Assembly (NCBI GenBank): GCA_045591485.1
Contig: JAZNSV010000006.1
Coordinates: forward strand, 1 to 39,307
Direction of reading: 5' to 3'
Source: Colimorpha sp045591485
Lineage (GTDB): Bacteria > Bacteroidota > Bacteroidia > Bacteroidales > P3
Length of the DNA stretch: 39,307 nucleotides
A model generated the notes under the pieces. It had not been told where the DNA came from. It saw only the letters and a program-made list of their open reading frames with translations, and did not search any database. Every line of letters begins with the position of its first letter. The stretch's first letter is position 1. Positions 8,107-15,972 of this stretch are shown here, one piece after another. Made by a program: the position numbers and the translations under genes.

Positions 8107-9246
8107 TTATTTTTTTCTGCGCAGGTTGCTGATGTCAATGAACGAGATACGGCCGGGCCATATCTCCACGCCTACCGCCTCAGGCCAGTTGCCGTGGTTG
8201 CTGGTGGGTTGCCACTGCGTTGCATGGTAATCGTATATCTCGCTGTCGAAGTCGAAAGCTTTGTCGCATCGGCTCTTGGTGATGAGCAATGTCTGGGTGG
8301 TGTCGGCATTATGGCCGAAATACCCTTCGATGGTACCCGGTTCGCCTGGCTCGGCAAAGAGACTGTCGGATGATTCTATGCTCAATGGTTTACTATAGGT
8401 CTCCATCAGCACTATGTCGAACTTGCTGTTTTTGCGCTTGATGGAATGCGGACGGAGTATAAAGTGTTGACCGGCATCTATTCTGACTGATTTTTGTTTC
8501 AGTTTTTCGGACTCATCGTCTTTGCCCATTGACCAGAATTTCATGCACTGGCTTACCTCAAAATAGAGGGTGTCTTCGTTGTTATCCACATCCACCACGG
8601 GGAAGGCGTCGCAGATAAAGTGAAGTGCGGTATCGTATATCAGCATTTGCATTTGAGGCTGTACCCCCAAAATGTTCATTATGGTGTAGGAATGGCCTAC
8701 CGATGTGACGAAGAAGGGGCTTTCTGCCGTGCCGCTGCCTGTCGATGCGGTTGCAACCTGCAGTTGGTTGAACTGAATGCGCGACTGCTCCAGCTCTTTG
8801 CTTCCTTCGCCAAAGCCATAGTATGCTGCAATAACCTTCCAGTATGCCGCCGTCAGGTCCGATGGTTTCTTCGACAGACCTTTTTCTGCCACCTTATAGG
8901 CCCGCTTGAAGTCGGACACGCTTACATTCTCATGATTCAAGATTTCATCGACGGTCGCTAACTCTGCACTTCGGGAATATGGATTGAAGTTCTCCTGCAC
9001 AGGGTATCCATAGTACAGGCAGCGCAACTCCTGCAGGTCGAGCGTTGTGTCGCCACGCATGAACCGTTTGGCCAGTTTTGGATAGTAGTAGTGGCTTTTC
9101 TTATCCTGCACCATGCTGAAGATGCTGTCGTATGTGGGAGCAATGGACGGCAGCACATCGTGTGCCGAGCTGTCTGCATCCTGTGCTGTAGCCACGCATG
9201 GAATCAGCATGACGAAAGCCACAATCGTAAGAATGTTTTTTTTCAT
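8107..9246 (-). CDS. Exported protein resembling the DUF4919 family
   Basis: This is 379 aa from the ATG at 9246, chosen because MKKNILTIVAFVMLIPCVATAQ is a complete signal peptide; the open frame runs 34 codons further upstream without plausible coding content. The first half of the mature protein, with CLYYGYPVQENFNPYS, a helical repeat-like stretch and GHSYTIMNILGV, resembles DUF4919, a Bacteroidota family of unknown function. The C-terminal 100 residues are less familiar and look beta-rich. It lies 29 bp behind the CYTH gene and 3 bp before the carrier gene, inside the long minus-strand cluster. Periplasmic or outer-membrane-associated location is likely. The function is unknown. Confidence 0.72.
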   Translation of the reverse strand: MKKNILTIVAFVMLIPCVATAQDADSSAHDVLPSIAPTYDSIFSMVQDKKSHYYYPKLAKRFMRGDTTLDLQELRCLYYGYPVQENFNPYSRSAELATVDEILNHENVSVSDFKRAYKVAEKGLSKKPSDLTAAYWKVIAAYYGFGEGSKELEQSRIQFNQLQVATASTGSGTAESPFFVTSVGHSYTIMNILGVQPQMQMLIYDTALHFICDAFPVVDVDNNEDTLYFEVSQCMKFWSMGKDDESEKLKQKSVRIDAGQHFILRPHSIKRKNSKFDIVLMETYSKPLSIESSDSLFAEPGEPGTIEGYFGHNADTTQTLLITKSRCDKAFDFDSEIYDYHATQWQPTSNHGNWPEAVGVEIWPGRISFIDISNLRRKK

Positions 9247-9275
9247 AATGTTTTGGTATTGCATTGTTCTTCTTT

Positions 9276-9740
9276 TCAGTTGCTTATATTGTGTGCCAAC
9301 CAGCTGTTGCGATAGTGCGGGTCGCCGCTCACGTCGTTGCCGAACCACGTCGGCGGTGTGAAAGCGTCGGCCGCTGCCACAGAGGGGAACTCCACCTCCA
9401 CAAGGCGCAGGCCTTCATGGGCACCATGGAAGATGTCGAGTTCGGCGGTGTACTCCCCTACCGGAATGCGGTAGCGTGTTTTGCAGACCATTATCCCTTC
9501 GCATTTCGCCTTCAGCGAATTGTAACTGTCTGGCGCGAGGGCGAACTCTTCTTCCCGGTTGACGATGGCCGAGGTCGACGAGCGCACTTTCTCCTTTACG
9601 GTGAGTATGTAGCAATCGCCCATCCTGCGGATGCGCAGGGTGGGCGATGTGCATAGGTAGCCTTGTTCAATCTCGGTGTGCGGGAAGGTGTCGAGACCTT
9701 CGGGCAGCGCCGCCACAAGGTATTTGCGCTCAATCTCCAT
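9276..9740 (-). CDS. CYTH-domain protein (triphosphate tunnel enzyme family)
   Basis: This 154-aa protein has a CYTH domain, a beta-tunnel fold that binds triphosphates (inorganic tripolyphosphatase, thiamine triphosphatase and class IV adenylate cyclase are family members). The N-terminal MEIERKYLV carries the ExExK signature. Paired basic and acidic strand motifs follow (LRIRRMGDCYILTVK, NREEEFAL, KTRYRIP, ELDIFHG, LRLVEVEFP). The start at 9740 is fixed by this signature; the longer open frame is purC read out of frame. Its ATG overlaps the purC stop by one base (TGATG), which points to translational coupling. The substrate is unknown; simple tripolyphosphatase activity is the commonest role for such short stand-alone proteins. 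Confidence 0.87.
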   Translation of the reverse strand: MEIERKYLVAALPEGLDTFPHTEIEQGYLCTSPTLRIRRMGDCYILTVKEKVRSSTSAIVNREEEFALAPDSYNSLKAKCEGIMVCKTRYRIPVGEYTAELDIFHGAHEGLRLVEVEFPSVAAADAFTPPTWFGNDVSGDPHYRNSWLAHNISN

Positions 9741-10687
9741 CAGAGAGTGGCGAGATAATCGGTGACATTCTTCTCGATGCGGGCGGCCACGTCGGCGCAG
9801 TCGTCGGCTTTCTGGAATTTCTCGCCGGTGATGTGCTCGTAGAGCTCTATGTAGCGGTCGCTGATGCTGTTTACAATTTCGTCGGTCATCTCGGGCACTT
9901 TTTGGCCTTCCTTGCCTTGGAAGCCGTTGTCCATCAGCCATTCGCGCACAAACTCTTTGCTCAGCTGACGCTGGTGTTCGCCTTTCTTCAGGCGCTCCTC
10001 GTAGCCCTCGGCGTAGAAGTAGCGGCTGCTGTCGGGGGTGTGTATCTCGTCGATGAGGTATATCTTGCCGTCGCGTTTGCCAAACTCATATTTGGTGTCG
10101 ACCAGTATGAGGCCTTTCTTGGCGGCGATCTCGGTGCCGCGCTGGAAAAGCTGCAGGGCGTAGCGCTCCAGCTGGTCGTAGTCTTCCTTGCTGACGAGGC
10201 CGGTGCGGATAATCTCCTCGCGGCTGATGTTCTCGTCGTGGCCCTCGTCGGCCTTGGTGGTGGGGGTGACTATGGGCGTGGGGAACTTCTGGTTCTCAAC
10301 CATGCCCTCGGGCAGCGGCACGCCGCAGAGGGTGCGTGCGCCGGCCTTGTATTCGCGCCATGCGCTGCCTGCCAGGTAGCCGCGCACTATCATCTCAACG
10401 CGGAAACCCTCGCATTTCAGACCCACTGTGACCATCGGGTCGGGCGTGGCCATCTTCCAGTTGGGCAGTATGTCGGCTGTGGCATCGAGAAACTTGGCTG
10501 CAATCTGGTTCAATACCTGTCCTTTATAGGGGATGCCTTTCGGCAGCACCACGTCGAATGCCGAGATGCGGTCGCTCACCACCATGGCCATATACTTGTC
10601 GTCGATGTTGTACACATCGCGCACCTTGCCCACATAGAGGCTTTTCTGCTTCGGAAAACTGAAGTTTGTTTTGACTACTGCTTTCAT
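9740..10687 (-). CDS. purC: Phosphoribosylaminoimidazole-succinocarboxamide synthase
   Basis: This is SAICAR synthetase, which joins aspartate to CAIR with ATP in purine biosynthesis. It is 315 aa, of the longer class of PurC. Visible family signatures include the N-terminal GKVRDVY loop, VSDRISAFDVVLP near residue 40, CEGFRVEMIVRGYLAGSAWREY near 95, PTPIVTPTTKADEGHDENIS near 140, and the catalytic/ATP site LILVDTKYEFG and LIDEIHTPDSSRY near 195-225. It begins 8 bp after rsmD and shares one base with the CYTH start. No other purine gene is present in the window, so it is isolated from its pathway. Confidence 0.96.
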   Translation of the reverse strand: MKAVVKTNFSFPKQKSLYVGKVRDVYNIDDKYMAMVVSDRISAFDVVLPKGIPYKGQVLNQIAAKFLDATADILPNWKMATPDPMVTVGLKCEGFRVEMIVRGYLAGSAWREYKAGARTLCGVPLPEGMVENQKFPTPIVTPTTKADEGHDENISREEIIRTGLVSKEDYDQLERYALQLFQRGTEIAAKKGLILVDTKYEFGKRDGKIYLIDEIHTPDSSRYFYAEGYEERLKKGEHQRQLSKEFVREWLMDNGFQGKEGQKVPEMTDEIVNSISDRYIELYEHITGEKFQKADDCADVAARIEKNVTDYLATL

Positions 10688-10695
10688 AATATATA

Positions 10696-11241
10696 TTATT
10701 CGTCTAATTTGTTTGCAAAGAAAGTGAAGTTCACCTTGCCGTAGGCTCGGTGCTGCCAGAAGTGCGGGTGTTCCTCGAAGCCGAACTCGCGTGGATGTTC
10801 CAGTACGAAGATGCCGTCGTCGGTGAGCACCCCCTTCTCGAACACCAGGTCGGGCAGTGTGGGCAGCCCCTCAAGTGCGTAGGGCGGATCGGCAAAGACG
10901 ATGTCGAACTTGCGATTGGCACGTTTAAGCAGGTCGAACACATCGGCCCGTACCACATGCAGGTTCTTGACGCCGAACTGCCCTGCCGACTGCTTGATGA
11001 AGTCGGTGCACTGTGCATTGATGTCTATCGACGTCACATCTTTGGCACCGCGCGAAACGAACTCCATCGACACGGCGCCCGTGCCGGCGAAAAGGTCCAA
11101 CACCGAGCACTCCTCGTAGTCCACGTAGTTGTTCAAGATATTGAACAGGCTCTCGCGTGCCATGTCGGTCGTCGGGCGCACTGGTAGGTTCTGCGGCGGG
11201 TTGAGGCGTCGGCCTCTGAGGGTTCCTGCAATGATTCGCAT
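10696..11241 (-). CDS. rsmD: 16S rRNA (guanine-N2-)-methyltransferase RsmD
   Basis: This 181-aa Rossmann-fold methyltransferase is predicted to modify G966 (E. coli numbering) of 16S rRNA with S-adenosylmethionine. The start at 11241 gives the typical N-terminus MRIIAGTLRGRRL; codons further upstream in the open frame belong to the overlapping out-of-frame DUF3822 gene. Signatures: RPTTDMARESLFNIL near residue 25, the SAM-binding VLDLFAGTGAVSMEFVSRGA near 50, and the catalytic DPPY motif (FADPPYALEGLP) near 120. It lies 11 bp behind the DUF3822 gene, a pairing that recurs in Bacteroidota, and 8 bp before purC. Confidence 0.94.
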   Translation of the reverse strand: MRIIAGTLRGRRLNPPQNLPVRPTTDMARESLFNILNNYVDYEECSVLDLFAGTGAVSMEFVSRGAKDVTSIDINAQCTDFIKQSAGQFGVKNLHVVRADVFDLLKRANRKFDIVFADPPYALEGLPTLPDLVFEKGVLTDDGIFVLEHPREFGFEEHPHFWQHRAYGKVNFTFFANKLDE

Positions 11242-11252
11242 AGTTCCGGTAT

Positions 11253-12068
11253 CTACATCAATATCAGGGCGTGGCGGTAGGTGTGCAACCCCTTGAATGC
11301 TGGGTTGCTGCTGTGTGTTGCACGGCCTGTGTACAGTGTCGTCGTCGGGAAGTACGGGCGCATCTGGGCGAAGAGTTCGCGGTCCACATCGCCGCACATC
11401 AACAGTTCGGTGCCGGTGCTCTCAATGCCGAAAGTTTTCATTACCTCAATCAGGCGGAAGCAAATCTCCTCGTTGTTGTCGACCACGAGGGTGTTGCCGT
11501 ACAGGTAGCGTCCGTCGCGGTAGGCGGCCACGTCTACCCTGCCCTTGCGCCAGTTGGTCAGCATCACGGGGTGGCTTGCGCTCCGTTGCGCCAGCTGCAC
11601 CATCTTCACGTGCTGGTTCATCACCACCAGTCCCGGCAGGGCCACCTTGAAAGCCATAGCCAACTGGTCGTTGCCTTCGTAGACGGCTGTCGATGCCAGT
11701 GCGGCACACGGAGTGGCCATCACCGATACGGCGTCGCAGCCCACAAGGTGCAGATACTGGCGGTTGGCCGCCGAGGTGTAGAGCTCGTCGGGCACCCACG
11801 TGCTGTTGTCGCTCATGATGATCAGTTCAATCGACTTGTAGCCCAGCGGACGGATGCCTATTTCGGCAAAGAAGGACTTCACGTCGGCTATGGCGGCGGT
11901 CATCACATGGGCGTGCTCGCCCTCGGCTTCGCCGAAGGTCAGCAGTTCGCCCTCGCCCGTCGTTGCCGAAAAAGAAAATCCATTGGCCCGAAGGCAAATG
12001 GATAGTCTTTTGTCGTTGGCCGCAGGCTCCGTCTCTGTGGTTATGAGAGTCTTGCTGACGTACGACAT
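11253..12068 (-). CDS. DUF3822-family protein
   Basis: This 271-aa protein has no signal peptide or membrane segment. Its size, sequence style and position next to rsmD match DUF3822, a Bacteroidota family that looks like a degenerate actin/hexokinase-type (ASKHA) fold. Candidate fold elements are the N-terminal strand pattern NDKRLSICLRANGFSFS, the central LALPGL-like VALPGLVVMNQHVKMVQLA, and TGTELLMCGDVD near residue 225. No function is established. It starts 8 bp after the membrane-protein gene at 12077. The steady neighbourhood with a 16S rRNA methyltransferase hints at ribosome or RNA-related work, but this is only guilt by association. Confidence 0.75.
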   Translation of the reverse strand: MSYVSKTLITTETEPAANDKRLSICLRANGFSFSATTGEGELLTFGEAEGEHAHVMTAAIADVKSFFAEIGIRPLGYKSIELIIMSDNSTWVPDELYTSAANRQYLHLVGCDAVSVMATPCAALASTAVYEGNDQLAMAFKVALPGLVVMNQHVKMVQLAQRSASHPVMLTNWRKGRVDVAAYRDGRYLYGNTLVVDNNEEICFRLIEVMKTFGIESTGTELLMCGDVDRELFAQMRPYFPTTTLYTGRATHSSNPAFKGLHTYRHALILM

Positions 12069-12076
12069 ATCTTTTC

Positions 12077-12775
12077 CTATTCGAAGTTACCGTCGGTTAC
12101 AGCCTGAGTCATGTCGCCAACCTTCCAGCCGGCGTAGCGGCCAGCCACCATCTCGATTTCGGCAATCTTGTTGACGCGCTGCTGCTTGTCCATGTCGGCC
12201 AGCAGAGTTTCGAGGCTCACCTTGCATTCGAACACCGGGACCATGAAGCCGCTCTTGTCGATTGCGCCGGCCTGCAGCTCGAACTCGTTCTTCTCGCCCT
12301 TGGGATATGGCACATAGCGCAGGTTGCGTATCTGCTCGTCGGTCATCTGCACAACGTGGCCAGCGGCGTCGGTGGTCGAAAGTTTCTTGTCTTCGCGCAG
12401 TTTGGCTATCGGGTTGATAAAGACCTCTTCGCGGCTGACGTAACCTTTCTCTACGGCTTCCTTCTCGGGCACCTCGTTGATGTCGACGTCGGCGGGAATC
12501 TTGTCGTAGTTGGTCACTTTGACGATGGTCTTCATGCTGTCTTCGTTCATCAGGCGGCCGATGAGGGTGTCGAAACTGCCGGTGTATTTGCCGTAGGTGA
12601 TCTTGTAGGCGTCTTCCAGGTTACGGATGGCCTTCAGCTTCTCGGCGCAGGCTTCGCGGCGTTTGTTGTATTCGTTTTCGAAGCGCACGGGCTTCATGAT
12701 GCTGTTGTACAGCAAGACGGCCAGGCCGACAATGGCGACGGCCAGCACGATTTGAAGGATTGTTCTACCTTTCAT
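12077..12775 (-). CDS. Conserved single-pass membrane protein, unknown function
   Basis: This 232-aa protein has one N-terminal membrane anchor (ILQIVLAVAIVGLAVLLY, residues about 6-23). A helical, probably coiled-coil stretch follows (FENEYNKRREACAEKLKAI) and then a soluble domain. The short basic N-terminus, long hydrophobic helix and charged helix recall pilin-like or signal-anchored periplasmic proteins, but there is no prepilin cleavage motif. Two VSREEVFINPIA and YVPYPKGEKNEFE stretches look conserved but are not recognisable as a known domain. It is the first gene behind a well-formed promoter at 12820-12850 and heads the cluster that runs to the M28 peptidase. The function is unknown. 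Confidence 0.78.
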   Translation of the reverse strand: MKGRTILQIVLAVAIVGLAVLLYNSIMKPVRFENEYNKRREACAEKLKAIRNLEDAYKITYGKYTGSFDTLIGRLMNEDSMKTIVKVTNYDKIPADVDINEVPEKEAVEKGYVSREEVFINPIAKLREDKKLSTTDAAGHVVQMTDEQIRNLRYVPYPKGEKNEFELQAGAIDKSGFMVPVFECKVSLETLLADMDKQQRVNKIAEIEMVAGRYAGWKVGDMTQAVTDGNFE

Positions 12776-12819
12776 TGTATGACTGTTTTTTCTGTTTTCT
12801 ACACGTTAAAAATCGGGTG

Positions 12820-12850
12820 CAAAGATACGAAGAAAAACCGATACTGCAAA
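12820..12850 (-). promoter_or_regulatory. Promoter of the 12775-5840 gene cluster
   Basis: On the minus strand, TATCTTTG (12827-12820) matches the -7 consensus TAnnTTTG exactly. TTTGC (12850-12846) matches the -33 box, with about 19 bp between them. The first start codon lies 45 bp downstream. Spacing of the following genes (gaps of 3-29 bp or overlaps) suggests this promoter can drive eight genes down to 5840. Confidence 0.8.
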
Positions 12851-12883
12851 TATTTTTTTTACTTCGGTTGCTAACTCTCTGTA

Positions 12884-14167
12884 TCATCCCTTCTTATGTG
12901 TCATGATGTCGAGTATCATGTCGTCGGTCTGGTTCATGCCGTCCTTGCCCAAACGGCCAAGGTTGTGTATCGAGCAGTCGACGTCGCATTCGCTGAGGCC
13001 GTCGGTGCTGTCGACCACATGGCCGTGTACCGCCAGCTCGGCGCAGACAAAGGCGCTGTAGAGTCCCGAGGCCATCTTGAGCGCGCAGCTCGGCTTGGCT
13101 CCGTCGCAGACCATGCCTGCGATGGTGTTTATCATGTTTTTCATGGAGTAGCCTATCTGCTCGAACGAGCCGCCTTCGAGGAATGTGAATGCCGCGCTGA
13201 CGCCCATGGTGGCGTTGACTATGCCGCAGAGGGCGCTCAGTCGGCCTATGCCCTGCTTGATATAGATAGACATCAGGTGGCTCATAGTGACGGCGCGGAG
13301 CACCGTCTCGTCGTCGCATCCGCGCATGGTGCCGTAGTAGTAGGGCGGCAGCGTGCAGGCTATGCCCTGGTTGCCGGAGCCCGAGTTGCTGAACACCGGC
13401 AGCGTGCATCCGTCCATGCGTGCGTCGCTGGCAGCCACAGTGCGCGCCACCACCGTGTGCACCACATCGCCGCGGCTCTGCCCCATCAGTATCTCGCCGG
13501 TGTGCAGACCCATGCCTTTCAGCCCCTCGGTCGAGGCCGCGGTGTTCAGCTCTATGGTGCCGCGCATGTATTCCAGCTCCTCCAGCGGTGCCGTGGTGGC
13601 ATAGTCGTAGACCATGCGGGCTGTGAGCTCCAGCCGCTGGCGGTTGTCTTCTTCGGGGTTGTCGTCGTTGTCCTGTTCCTGGAAGAGTCCCTGCTTATGG
13701 TCGAGCAGCACGTTGTCGCCATTGCGCAGGAAGATGAAGTTGGTGTGGCGTTTGGCTATGACGGCCACCGCCTCGTCGGCTCGGCATTCAATATAAAGCT
13801 TGTCGCTCGATTCCTTGACGCTGATGTCTATCTGTCCGGCGTGGTTGGCCAGCCAGCGCTTGGCGTCGTCGACCTGCTCTTGGGGCATGGTGAGCACCTC
13901 GAGCCCGCGGCTGCTCTGGCCGTGGGTGACGGCCATGGCCACCGCGATGGGCAGGCCTATCATGCCGGTGCCGGGTATGCCGACGCCCATGGCGTTTTTG
14001 AACACGTTCTTGCTCAGGCGCAGGCATATCTGCTTCGGCTCGTGTCCCAGCATCTCGCAGGCTTTGGCCACACAGAGGGCCACGGCGCCGGGTTCGGTGC
14101 ATCCTGTGGCCGGCACCACCTCGCGGCGCAGCAGCTCGCCTATCTGTTTTCTTATGGTTTCTTCCAT
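12884..14167 (-). CDS. L-cysteine desulfidase / serine dehydratase alpha-like (UPF0597, CyuA-type)
   Basis: This 427-aa protein belongs to the family of YhaM/CyuA, iron-sulfur enzymes that split L-cysteine into pyruvate, ammonia and sulfide, related to the alpha chain of Fe-S serine dehydratases. Visible signatures: VVPATGCTEPGAVALC near residue 17, SGSGNQGIACTLPPYYYG near 265, and MVCDGAKPSCALKMASG near 350. The cysteines in these motifs are the likely [4Fe-4S] ligands. It would act in anaerobic cysteine breakdown in the cytoplasm. No regulator or cysteine transporter is next to it. Its leader is filled by an 8-bp tandem repeat ending 7 bp before the ATG, and no clear promoter is visible in the gap, so it may depend on readthrough from dnaB. 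Confidence 0.87.
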   Translation of the reverse strand: MEETIRKQIGELLRREVVPATGCTEPGAVALCVAKACEMLGHEPKQICLRLSKNVFKNAMGVGIPGTGMIGLPIAVAMAVTHGQSSRGLEVLTMPQEQVDDAKRWLANHAGQIDISVKESSDKLYIECRADEAVAVIAKRHTNFIFLRNGDNVLLDHKQGLFQEQDNDDNPEEDNRQRLELTARMVYDYATTAPLEELEYMRGTIELNTAASTEGLKGMGLHTGEILMGQSRGDVVHTVVARTVAASDARMDGCTLPVFSNSGSGNQGIACTLPPYYYGTMRGCDDETVLRAVTMSHLMSIYIKQGIGRLSALCGIVNATMGVSAAFTFLEGGSFEQIGYSMKNMINTIAGMVCDGAKPSCALKMASGLYSAFVCAELAVHGHVVDSTDGLSECDVDCSIHNLGRLGKDGMNQTDDMILDIMTHKKG

Positions 14168-14174
14168 TATGGTT

Positions 14175-14254
14175 GTTGATATGATGATCGGATAATCAGT
14201 TGATATGTTGATATGTTGATATGTTGATATGTTAATCGGTTGATATGTTGATAT
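14175..14254. repeat. Octamer tandem array GTTGATAT, 10 units
   Basis: There are ten consecutive 8-bp units on the plus strand. Seven are exactly GTTGATAT (starting 14175, 14199, 14207, 14215, 14223, 14239, 14247). Three are variants (GATGATCG, GATAATCA, GTTAATCG). The array ends 7 bp before the start codon of the minus-strand gene at 14167, so it forms part of that gene's leader. The GTTGATAT core is shared with the units of the 112-bp palindrome (CGTTGATAT). Confidence 0.92.
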
Positions 14255-14301
14255 GTTTTGGTTTGGAGTCAGGCGTCGGCCAGGTGCGTCAGCCTCAGCC
14301 G

Positions 14302-14343
14302 TTTAACTTTTAATTTTTCACTTTTCACTTTTCACTTTTCACT
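14302..14343. repeat. Heptamer array after the dnaB stop
   Basis: Six 7-bp units lie on the plus strand: TTTAACT, TTTAATT and four TTTCACT. In the direction of dnaB (minus) they read AGTGAAA four times, then AATTAAA and AGTTAAA. The array begins 6 bp after the dnaB stop codon (14350-14352). Each AGTGAAA unit contains TGA and the last two contain TAA. Confidence 0.9.
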
Positions 14344-14349
14344 TTATCA

Positions 14350-15879
14350 TCAGAACGGCACTTCGCCGTCGGGGCTGAGGCCTTGGTCTTCGTTCATCTT
14401 CGAGTCTATAATCATAGAGCCGCCCTGGTCGAAGCCGCCGTTGGGGCTCATGCCGGCCATGGCGCCGCCGAAGCCCGTGTCCTGTGGCGGGTTCTCGAAG
14501 CGGGCGAATTCTTTGACGAAACGCAGGCGCACGTCGCCCACCCCGCCCGAGCGGTGCTTGGCAATTATGATGTCGGCCATGCCTATCGTCGAGCCGTTGT
14601 CGTCCTCGGTCACGCCGTAGTACTCCGGGCGGTAGATAAACATCACGATGTCGGCATCCTGCTCGATGGCGCCCGACTCGCGCAAGTCGCTCAGCTGCGG
14701 CTTGTTGCCCACGCGGTTCTCCACTGCGCGGCTCAGCTGCGACATGGCCAGCACCGGTATCTGCAGCTCTTTCGAGAGCGCCTTCAGCTGGCGGCTGATC
14801 ATCGAAATCTCCTGCTCGCGGTTGCCGTTGCGATTGTCGCTTGTGCCGCTCTGCATCAGCTGCAGGTAGTCTATGAAAATCATCTGTATGTCGTATCGCT
14901 GCTTCAGGCGCCGCGCCTTGGCCCTCAGCTCGAAGATGGTGATGGCCGGCGTGTCGTCTATCAGCAGGCGGTTCGACGCTTCGTGCAGCCGCTGCGCACC
15001 GGCCTTCAGCTGCTCTTTCTCGTAGGGCTCCAGGCGCCCTTTCTTCAGCTTGTCGCCCGGCAGCCGCGCTTCGCTCGAAATCAGACGCATGGCCAGCTCC
15101 TGGCCGCTCATTTCGAGCGAGAAGAATGCCACCGGCTTTTTGAAGTCCACGGCCATGTTGCGAGCCATGCTCAAGGCGCAGGCCGTCTTACCCATGGCGG
15201 GGCGCGCGGCAAGGATAATCAGCGTGCCGGGCTGGAAACCGGCCGTCATGCGGTCGAGCCCCATGAAGCCGCTCTCCAGGCCGCTCAGGCCGTCTTCCTT
15301 CTCGCCGGCCTCCGTTATCTGGTCCATCGCCATGCCGACAAAATCGCCCAGCGGCTTGTAGTCGCTGCGGAAGTTCTTGTCGTTGATGTCCATCAGCTTC
15401 GTCTCCGTCTTGTCGAGCAGGTTCACCACGTCGGTCGTCTCGTCGTAGGCTTCCTTGATGGTCTCTGTGCTGATGCGTATCATCTCGCGCTGGATGTATT
15501 TTTCGCTCAGCACTCTGATATGGAACTCGATATGCGCAGCCGACACCACATTCTCAGTCAGTTTGCTCACCCCGTAGGCTCCACCCGCCAACTCCAGCTC
15601 GCCGTCCAGGCGCAGGCGCTCCACCACCGTCAGCAGGTCCACCGGCTGGCTCTGTTCGAACAGCTTGCGTATGGCACGGTACACCGCCTGGTGTTCCGGC
15701 TTGTAGAAATACTCCACGTGCAGAGTCTCAATCGCGTTGATCAGGGCCGCCTGGTCGAGCATCAGGGCTCCCAGCACCCCCTCTTCCAGGGCCACAGCCT
15801 GGGGCGGCGTGTTGCCGTTCAGACTGAATGCCTGGTCGTAGGTCATTCTGTTTGTGCGTCTTGTATCGGTTGTTGGCAT
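14350..15879 (-). CDS. dnaB: Replicative DNA helicase DnaB
   Basis: This is the hexameric 5'-3' helicase of the replication fork, 509 aa. The N-terminal helical domain (PPQAVALEEGVLGALMLD, residues about 24-130) is followed by the linker and the RecA-like ATPase domain. The Walker A motif ARPAMGKTACAL lies near residue 228. Walker B (MIFIDYLQLM) is near 340, followed by the SRQLKALSKEL and SQLSRAVENR motifs and the DLRESGAIEQDADIVMFIYRPEYY signature. The C-terminus is a short flexible tail. There is no intein. An internal ATG at codon 12 (15846) is an alternative start. The gene has its own promoter (15905-15934) in a divergent junction that contains palindrome copy 2. Confidence 0.96.
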   Translation of the reverse strand: MPTTDTRRTNRMTYDQAFSLNGNTPPQAVALEEGVLGALMLDQAALINAIETLHVEYFYKPEHQAVYRAIRKLFEQSQPVDLLTVVERLRLDGELELAGGAYGVSKLTENVVSAAHIEFHIRVLSEKYIQREMIRISTETIKEAYDETTDVVNLLDKTETKLMDINDKNFRSDYKPLGDFVGMAMDQITEAGEKEDGLSGLESGFMGLDRMTAGFQPGTLIILAARPAMGKTACALSMARNMAVDFKKPVAFFSLEMSGQELAMRLISSEARLPGDKLKKGRLEPYEKEQLKAGAQRLHEASNRLLIDDTPAITIFELRAKARRLKQRYDIQMIFIDYLQLMQSGTSDNRNGNREQEISMISRQLKALSKELQIPVLAMSQLSRAVENRVGNKPQLSDLRESGAIEQDADIVMFIYRPEYYGVTEDDNGSTIGMADIIIAKHRSGGVGDVRLRFVKEFARFENPPQDTGFGGAMAGMSPNGGFDQGGSMIIDSKMNEDQGLSPDGEVPF

Positions 15880-15904
15880 TTTTTATCTGGTCGTTTTCGC
15901 ACCG

Positions 15905-15934
15905 CAAAGGTACACATTTTTTTCCAATCGGCAA
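15905..15934 (-). promoter_or_regulatory. dnaB promoter
   Basis: On the minus strand the -7 box is TACCTTTG (15912-15905). A CTTGC -33-like box lies at about 15935-15931, roughly 19 bp away. The dnaB start at 15879 follows after 25 bp. The near edge of palindrome copy 2 (15973) lies about 38 bp upstream of the -33 box. Confidence 0.7.
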
Positions 15935-15972
15935 GAAAAAAAATACACACCATCCCCACCCCACGCACTCTA

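Noticed and set aside
225..9246. Horizontal transfer suggested by a lower apparent G+C in the first 9 kb than in 9.3-23 kb
   Set aside because: The genes there (dxs, argS, thioesterase, carrier) are ordinary and co-oriented, no boundary repeats or integrase are seen, and the difference was judged by eye only.
12896..14179. 427-codon open frame antisense to the cysteine desulfidase-like gene
   Set aside because: It is a full-length mirror of a real gene, with no recognisable domain and low-complexity composition typical of the opposite frame.
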